Shown here piece by piece: positions 42,168 through 46,615 of a stretch of 46,615 nt of DNA. Origin of the DNA: Deltaproteobacteria bacterium (GTDB lineage: Bacteria; Myxococcota_A; Polyangia; Nannocystales; Nannocystaceae); assembly GCA_022601155.1 (NCBI GenBank), contig JAHZJA010000556.1, positions 1 through 46,615 on the forward strand, in the 5' to 3' direction. Positions within the stretch are counted from its first letter, which is position 1. Every line of letters starts with the position of its first letter. Under the pieces are notes generated by a model. It searched no databases. It saw only the letters and a list, made by a program, of their open reading frames with translations, and had not been told where the DNA came from. The position numbers and the translations under genes were made by a program.

Positions 42168-42907
42168 CGGGCTGCCGTCTGCGGAGGGTTTTCGGATTGG
42201 TTGGCCAGGGCAACGATGTGCTGCACCCCGGCCGGGATGCTGCGGCCCGCCGCCTCACGCTCGCTGGCGTAGCCGAGCACCATGCGGGCGAGCTCATCGC
42301 TGGCGCGGCCGGGGAGGCCCTCGACGTGGTCGACGGGCAGACCCATGAACATGGCCTTGAGCACCAGCTGGTTGAAGTTGAGGTCGGGGAACCATTGCGC
42401 GGGGTAAGGGTTGTGCAGAGCGATCGCGGCGAACACGGGCAGCGCGTTGGTGCGGCCGGCCTCCACCGCGCCGTCGAGCAGCGTGCGACCGTGGGGCAAC
42501 AGGGGCAGCATTCGCAGCAGGCTCTCTTGCTCGCTGAGCTCGCCGCGGCGCAGTAGGTCGCCGAACAGCTCGGCCCCGTCCGCGGGCGGCAGGGTCTCCA
42601 GCGCCGTGAGCACCAGCGCGGCCCGGCCCACGTCGAGCAGTCGCCAGCCGGGCGTCGACAGGCGGGCCTCGACCGACGGCGGCATCGCATCGCGCTCGGC
42701 GGCCGTGGGGTGGAGCGGATCGAGGCCGAGGAGCCGACGGGAGCGAGCGAGCGCCAGTCGCAGAGGTCGGGTGCTTCCGCCGACGGTGGTCCGAATGGAG
42801 GCCAGCGCGTCGCGAAGCCACGCGGAAGCGGCCGCGTCGCGGCGGGTGGTGGCCAGGCGGATCGCGAGCGGAGCCAGGTGGACGGGCTGGGTATCGGGGA
42901 CGTGCAT
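42164..42907 (-). CDS. eboA: EboA domain protein of the ebo cluster
   Basis: 247 residues with AAGGA about eight bases before the ATG at 42907. EboA proteins have no known enzymatic motif. The diagnostic wording is present: LSEQESLLRMLPLLPHG, GAVEAGRTNALPVFAAIA, NPYPAQWFPDLNFNQLVLK and AMFMGLPVDHVEGL. The all-helical pattern is soluble. It starts 22 bp after the eboC stop and its own stop overlaps eboB. Presence of this rare domain is the strongest single marker that the locus is a true ebo cluster rather than an unrelated set of enzymes. Confidence 0.87.
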   Translation of the reverse strand: MHVPDTQPVHLAPLAIRLATTRRDAAASAWLRDALASIRTTVGGSTRPLRLALARSRRLLGLDPLHPTAAERDAMPPSVEARLSTPGWRLLDVGRAALVLTALETLPPADGAELFGDLLRRGELSEQESLLRMLPLLPHGRTLLDGAVEAGRTNALPVFAAIALHNPYPAQWFPDLNFNQLVLKAMFMGLPVDHVEGLPGRASDELARMVLGYASEREAAGRSIPAGVQHIVALANQSENPPQTAAR

Positions 42908-42929
42908 CGGGGAGTCCTTCGGATCCGGG

Positions 42930-43778
42930 TCAGGTTCCAGCGACGAGGCGCTGCAGCGCGAGGGTGGTCAGGAAGGCCGCGAAGGCGACGACGACGGGGC
43001 CGAAGCCGACCGCGGTGGCGATGAGCAGGGCATCGACCAGCGCGATGCCGGCGATGAGGGAGATGACCCCCCGCCGGATCGACGCGGGCCGACGGCTCCG
43101 CACCAGACGCAGGGCACAGGTCACCCAGCCCGCGAAGCCGAGCAGCAGCCCGGCGCCGCTTGGGCCGGCGCCCAGCAGCGGGAGCGCGACGACGGCGGGT
43201 GCCCAGATGCCGAGCAGCGGGCCCACGCGGACGAGGCGACTGGAGCTCTCGTGCGCGGCCGCGTAGGTCAGGCCCAGCACGTACGCCACGAGGATCGCGG
43301 CGCCCAGCAGCACCGGGCCGCCCAGTCCCGGGGCGACCGCGAGCGCACCGCACAGGTACAGCCCGGCGCGGCACATCCCCATGAGCACGGGGGCGGCGGC
43401 GTTGCCCTTGTGGTGGCGGTCGTAGGCGATGATGCACGCGACCAGGCCCACGGCGGCCAGGCCCGGTCGCCATCCCATCGACCACGCGATGGCGAGGGCG
43501 GCCAGCACCATCACGACCGCCCAGCGGATCACCTCGCCCCGCTCGACCTCCCCCGAAGGGATCGGACGCTCGGGCCGCTCGCGGGCGTCGATCGAGGCGT
43601 CGAACACGTCGTTGAGAAACATCCCGGCCACGTACAGCAGCGAGCCCATCAGACCCAGCGGCACGATGACCCCCACCGTCGGGGTCCCGCCGGCCAGGAT
43701 GGCGCCGGCCAGGACGTTGCTCCACACCGTGGGCAGGTTGGAGATCCGGCCGAGCTTCATGGCGGTGGACATGTTCAT
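42930..43778 (-). CDS. eboC: EboC: UbiA-like membrane prenyltransferase of the ebo cluster
   Basis: 282 residues from the ATG at 43778, which overlaps the eboE stop (ATGA). UbiA superfamily integral membrane protein with eight or nine helices. The first Asp-rich motif is NDVFDASIDARERPERPIPSG, here split as NDVFD and DARERPERP; the second is weaker, AYDRHHKGN. UbiA enzymes transfer isoprenoid chains from diphosphates to acceptors. EboC of cyanobacteria is thought to help move a metabolite precursor across the membrane rather than being tied to one proven substrate. No isoprenoid synthase is found in the window. Confidence 0.88.
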   Translation of the reverse strand: MNMSTAMKLGRISNLPTVWSNVLAGAILAGGTPTVGVIVPLGLMGSLLYVAGMFLNDVFDASIDARERPERPIPSGEVERGEVIRWAVVMVLAALAIAWSMGWRPGLAAVGLVACIIAYDRHHKGNAAAPVLMGMCRAGLYLCGALAVAPGLGGPVLLGAAILVAYVLGLTYAAAHESSSRLVRVGPLLGIWAPAVVALPLLGAGPSGAGLLLGFAGWVTCALRLVRSRRPASIRRGVISLIAGIALVDALLIATAVGFGPVVVAFAAFLTTLALQRLVAGT

Positions 43779-45010
43779 GCGACGCACTCCCGGGAGGCTC
43801 CGTGGGTGTGCCGCAGCAGGGCCGCGGCGGTGGTCAGCTCGCGCGCGATGGCGTCGGCCAAAGGCAGGGTGCGATGGCTCGGCGGCAGGACGCCCCAGGT
43901 GTAGGTCTCGACCTCGAAGTGTGGCGACAGGCCGCGCGCGTGCACCTGGGCCAGCAGCGGTGCCAGCGAGTCGGCGGTGGTCGACAGGGGGCCGGGCTCG
44001 TCGTGGAAGATCGGGACGTGGAAGTGGACCCGCCACGCGACCGGGCGGTGGTGCCCCTGCGCCCGCGAGCGGATCGCGTCGTCGAGGTCGAGGAAGCGGT
44101 GGAGGCGGCCGTGGTCGTCGCGGGCGACCACCTGGTGTAGGTACTGCCCGTCGTCGAACGGCTGCAGCCGGGCGACGGCCTCGTCGGTGACGGGGTCGAG
44201 CACCAACGCCGCCGTGATCTGGACCTTGGCCAGGCGTAGCCCCGCGGCTGCGATGCGATCGACGCAGGTCCGCGGGTCCTCGAACTCCACCGCGGCGTGG
44301 CAGGTGTCGAGGCACAGGCCCAGGTGTCGGCGGATGGCCGCCTCCGCGGTGACTCGGGTCGCACCGATGAGCGCCGCCATCCGCTCGAGCGCCTCCGGAC
44401 CGAGCAGCGTGCTCTCGAAGAACGCGACCGCCTCCTCGGTGGTCTCCAGCATGCAGTGGGGCTCGGGCTCGAGCGCCAGGGTGATCGCGCGGCCCGTGTC
44501 CTGCTCGCGTCGCCACAGATCGGCGGCGCAGCGCAGCAGCTGCTCACGCATCCGTAGCCGAGCCGCCGGGCGATCGATGTCGGGGCGGAACCCGCCCGGC
44601 ACCGTGCTCACCGAGCCGGCCATGGCGTCCGGGAGCAGGGCCCCGAGGATCTCGAACAGGTCTGCGCTGTAGGCCGCGCGGGCGGGCTCGCACCAGTCGG
44701 GGCGGTACACCGCCTGCTTGATGGCGTGCCCATGGAACGGTCCGTACGGAAAACCGTTGAGGGTGAAGACGTACAGGCCCCGCGCGTCCAGGGCGGAGCG
44801 CAGAGCGGGCAGCGCAGTGGGGCGCCCCAGCAGCTCGCGCGCGGCACGGGCCGACAGCCGCAGACCCACGCCCATGGGGGCGTCGGGGCTCACGCGAGCC
44901 TTGACCTGCGGGACCTGACGCTCGAGGGTCTGCAGCACCTCCGGCCAGGACTCGCCGGGGTGGATGTTGCTGCAGTAGGTCAGGTGGATGGGGTGTGGAT
45001 CGACGCGCAC
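43775..45010 (-). CDS. eboE: EboE: xylose-isomerase-like TIM-barrel protein of the ebo cluster
   Basis: 411 residues from a GTG at 45010, chosen because GGAGG lies close upstream and the protein then starts VRVDPHPIHLTYCSNIHPG, as family members do (THLTYCTNIHPGE-type opening). Barrel and metal-site motifs: YVFTLNGFPYGPFHG, LALEPEPHCMLETTEEA, LGLCLDTCHAAVEFEDP and WRVHFHVPIFHDEPGPLSTT, the last in two parts around His. It lies 5 bp after eboD and overlaps eboC. Sugar phosphate isomerase/epimerase-like chemistry is the general family role, but the EboE substrate is not known. Confidence 0.87.
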   Translation of the reverse strand: MRVDPHPIHLTYCSNIHPGESWPEVLQTLERQVPQVKARVSPDAPMGVGLRLSARAARELLGRPTALPALRSALDARGLYVFTLNGFPYGPFHGHAIKQAVYRPDWCEPARAAYSADLFEILGALLPDAMAGSVSTVPGGFRPDIDRPAARLRMREQLLRCAADLWRREQDTGRAITLALEPEPHCMLETTEEAVAFFESTLLGPEALERMAALIGATRVTAEAAIRRHLGLCLDTCHAAVEFEDPRTCVDRIAAAGLRLAKVQITAALVLDPVTDEAVARLQPFDDGQYLHQVVARDDHGRLHRFLDLDDAIRSRAQGHHRPVAWRVHFHVPIFHDEPGPLSTTADSLAPLLAQVHARGLSPHFEVETYTWGVLPPSHRTLPLADAIARELTTAAALLRHTHGASRECVA

Positions 45011-45015
45011 GGGCC

Positions 45016-46230
45016 CTACCTCCGTCGGCGCTCTCCGAGCGCGGTGATCACTGCGCTCACCGTGTCGCGATCGAGCTCGTGCACCTCGATACCCTTGCCG
45101 AGCGTCTCGAGCATGGTGACGGTGAGCGGGCCGCCCAGGTGCTCGCGAAACTCCTCGATCCCCGCCAGCACCGAGCGATCGCCCCGAGCGTCCTCGAGGT
45201 CGAGGGCCTCGTGCCACAGCGGCAGCCCGAGCTCGGCGAGCAGCGCTTCCACCCGGGTCGCGTCGACGGTAGGCAGGCCGGTGCGCAGGGCCGAGTACCC
45301 GCAGTCGATGGCGATCCCGATCCCGACCGCCTCGCCGTGCCGCAAGCTGTGCCCGCTGAGCACCTCGAGTCGGTGGGCAGCCCAGTGCCCGAAGTCGAGG
45401 GGACGGGCGCTCCCCGACTCGAACGGATCGCCGCCGTTGCGAATGTGGGCGAGGTGCAGCGCGGCGCCGCGCCGGATCATCGATTGCATGGCCTCGCGCT
45501 CGCCCTCGCGTAGGGCGGCTGCGTTGGCCTCCAGCTCCCCGAAGAACGCGTGATCACGGATGAGCGCCACCTTGACCGCCTCGGCGATCCCGGCGATCCG
45601 CTCGCGTCGGGACAGCGTGGAGATGAATTCGAGGTCGTTGATCACCGCGAACGGGGGCGAAAAGCAGCCCAGGGCGTTCTTGGTGCCGAACCGGTTGACC
45701 CCGTTCTTGACCCCGATGCCCGCGTCGTTCTGCGCGAGCACGGTGGTGGGGACCCGCACGATGCGGAGCCCGCGGTGGGTCACCGCCGCCGCGTACCCGA
45801 CCGCGTCGAGCACCGCACCGCCCCCGATGACGACGATGGTGGAGTGCCGGTCGAGTCGGGCCTCGAAGAACTCGCGCTGCAGCGCCGTGATCAGCCCCGG
45901 CTCGTTCTTGGCCGCCTCGCCGCCGGGGACGATCCGCAGGGGGCCGCCCCAGTCGAGGTGATGATGGTGGGCGGCACAGTAGCGGGCGACGCGATCCTCG
46001 AGGTCCGGCCAGGCCCGAGCGACGCCCGCGTCTACCACCACCCACAGTCGGTGCCGACGCTGGGGCTCCTGGCGGGCAATGGCCGAGACGAGGGTCTGGT
46101 CGTGGACCGCGAACATGTCGCGGGTGAAGGCGACCGGGTAGTCGAAGGCAACGCTGAAGCGCTGCTCGATCGCGGAGGGGGACTCGATCCTCGCGGGATC
46201 ACGGCTGACCAGCGCGGTGGCGTGCTGCAT
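45016..46230 (-). CDS. eboD: EboD: 3-dehydroquinate-synthase-like protein, first gene of the ebo cluster
   Basis: 404 residues from the ATG at 46230, with GAGG seven bases upstream; an ATG at 46350 in frame adds a low-bias, unlikely extension. Sugar-phosphate cyclase fold: NAD-binding VVIGGGAVLDAVGYAAA (about 133-149), PTTVLAQNDAGIGVKNGVN at 161-179, IAEAVK near 215-220 with a metal-ligand Glu, LDFGHWAAHRLE and HSLRHGEAVGIGI with metal-ligand His. True DHQ synthases have VDSSVGGKTGVN at the middle motif; the NDAGIGVKNGVN here is the pattern of the EboD branch. The product is therefore probably a cyclised sugar-phosphate relative rather than shikimate pathway DHQ. Confidence 0.88.
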   Translation of the reverse strand: MQHATALVSRDPARIESPSAIEQRFSVAFDYPVAFTRDMFAVHDQTLVSAIARQEPQRRHRLWVVVDAGVARAWPDLEDRVARYCAAHHHHLDWGGPLRIVPGGEAAKNEPGLITALQREFFEARLDRHSTIVVIGGGAVLDAVGYAAAVTHRGLRIVRVPTTVLAQNDAGIGVKNGVNRFGTKNALGCFSPPFAVINDLEFISTLSRRERIAGIAEAVKVALIRDHAFFGELEANAAALREGEREAMQSMIRRGAALHLAHIRNGGDPFESGSARPLDFGHWAAHRLEVLSGHSLRHGEAVGIGIAIDCGYSALRTGLPTVDATRVEALLAELGLPLWHEALDLEDARGDRSVLAGIEEFREHLGGPLTVTMLETLGKGIEVHELDRDTVSAVITALGERRRR

Positions 46231-46419
46231 GAGGGGCCTCGGGTCGATGGGGCGGACGGCTCCTCGTCGGCCGGGGCGGGCGACGAGAAGCTCGGTTCTG
46301 TTCCGGAGTGCCGACGTCGAGGGATTCCATTCACTCCTCGGTGACATCATCCGCGGTGTCGGGTGAAGCCGGACCGCGTCTGGGGTCTCGGGAGGTCGAC
46401 GTCGTGCTGGCTACTTGGT
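46231..46419 (-). promoter_or_regulatory. Spacer upstream of eboD, likely promoter region of the 13-gene operon
   Basis: About 189 bases between the stop of a same-strand partial gene and the eboD start. The only sizeable gap upstream of a run of 13 genes with spacings of -4 to 22 bp, so the operon promoter is expected here. No clear -35/-10 boxes, operator palindrome or riboswitch fold can be named. Confidence 0.4.
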
Positions 46420-46614
46420 TCATCCGCGAGTGATTTCGGGCGATTGCGGGCCGTGTTGACGACGCCACGACCAACCGTTCCGTCTTCGCGGCGGGCTGTC
46501 CGGGGTCTTTCGGTAGACCTCGTGTCCGTCGACGAGCACCACCGCGAAACTGGACGCGTCGTTGCCCCATTCGGAGACCATCTCGCGGGCGGTGTCGAGA
46601 TCGGGCGAGCGGAA
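46420..46614 (-). CDS. Partial gene running off the right edge (3' end only)
   Basis: The minus strand is open from the window edge to a TGA at 46420-46422 and reads FRSPDLDTAREMVSEWG, NDASSFAVVLVDGHEVYRK, TPDSPPRRRNGWSWRR, with G/C-biased third positions in the first two thirds. It looks like the last ~64 codons of a real gene entering from the right. No family is recognised. It lies 189 bp upstream of eboD on the same strand; whether it belongs to the same operon cannot be told. Confidence 0.5.
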   Translation of the reverse strand, partial: FRSPDLDTAREMVSEWGNDASSFAVVLVDGHEVYRKTPDSPPRRRNGWSWRRQHGPQSPEITRG

Positions 46615-46615
46615 G

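Noticed and set aside
46231-46350. Extended EboD start at 46350
   Set aside because: The added 40 residues lack coding bias and family similarity, while the ATG at 46230 has a GAGG ribosome binding site.
46331-46570. Minus-strand frame starting at 46570 upstream of eboD
   Set aside because: Arg-rich text with poor third-position bias; the neighbouring frame ending at 46420 has better coding character.
1-46615. CRISPR array, tRNA or rRNA genes, insertion sequence ends
   Set aside because: No regular spaced repeats, cloverleaf with conserved tRNA boxes, rRNA text or transposase motifs were found on reading either strand.

Overview
The window looks like chromosomal DNA from a high-GC myxobacterium, probably of the Nannocystis/Plesiocystis type. 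This is inferred from the strongly G/C-biased third codon positions, three Ser/Thr protein kinases fused to TPR arrays, many lipoproteins, a Cys-rich CGNGVVEDGEECDG-type motif in a beta-propeller lipoprotein, and a vgrG-rhs type VI secretion cargo operon. No rRNA, tRNA, CRISPR array or intact insertion sequence was seen.

Bases 1-10.35 kb: the 3' end of asnS, then a TPR-like protein, convergent with a minus-strand operon vgrG - PAAR/RHS polymorphic toxin (C-terminal deaminase-like domain) - HEAT-like putative immunity protein. Bases 10.6-24.5 kb: heme A synthase (ctaA), then a plus-strand run of three transmembrane Ser/Thr kinases. Each kinase has a conserved four-cysteine segment between its membrane helix and its TPRs. 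Small lipoproteins and membrane proteins lie between them. The third kinase is cut by an in-frame TAG and its TPR array continues in the same frame beyond it.

Bases 24.5-33.1 kb are a worn, accessory stretch. It holds TPR gene remnants, a strong 17-bp inverted repeat, a small gene of unusual composition, an alkyl-sulfatase of the SdsA1/YjcS family, a membrane protein, a seven-repeat propeller lipoprotein, a frameshifted unknown gene and a decayed hslO (Hsp33) remnant.

Bases 33.1-46.2 kb hold the most interesting system. A tightly packed minus-strand operon of 13 genes, several with ATGA stop/start overlaps, begins with a complete ebo cluster in the order eboD-eboE-eboC-eboA-eboB-eboF. It continues without a break into seven genes not normally listed with ebo: a small membrane protein, two tandem paralogous proteins of unknown function, a D-2-hydroxyacid dehydrogenase, a second small membrane protein related to the first, a cytochrome P450 and a DUF1214-like protein. 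A sulfotransferase on the plus strand ends 6 bp from the operon's 3' end. Ebo proteins are known to be linked to handling or export of specialised metabolites (scytonemin precursor in cyanobacteria, a nematode-repelling product in Pseudomonas). I infer that this locus makes, oxidises, possibly sulfates, and exports an undescribed small molecule. A partial minus-strand reading frame runs off the right edge upstream of eboD.
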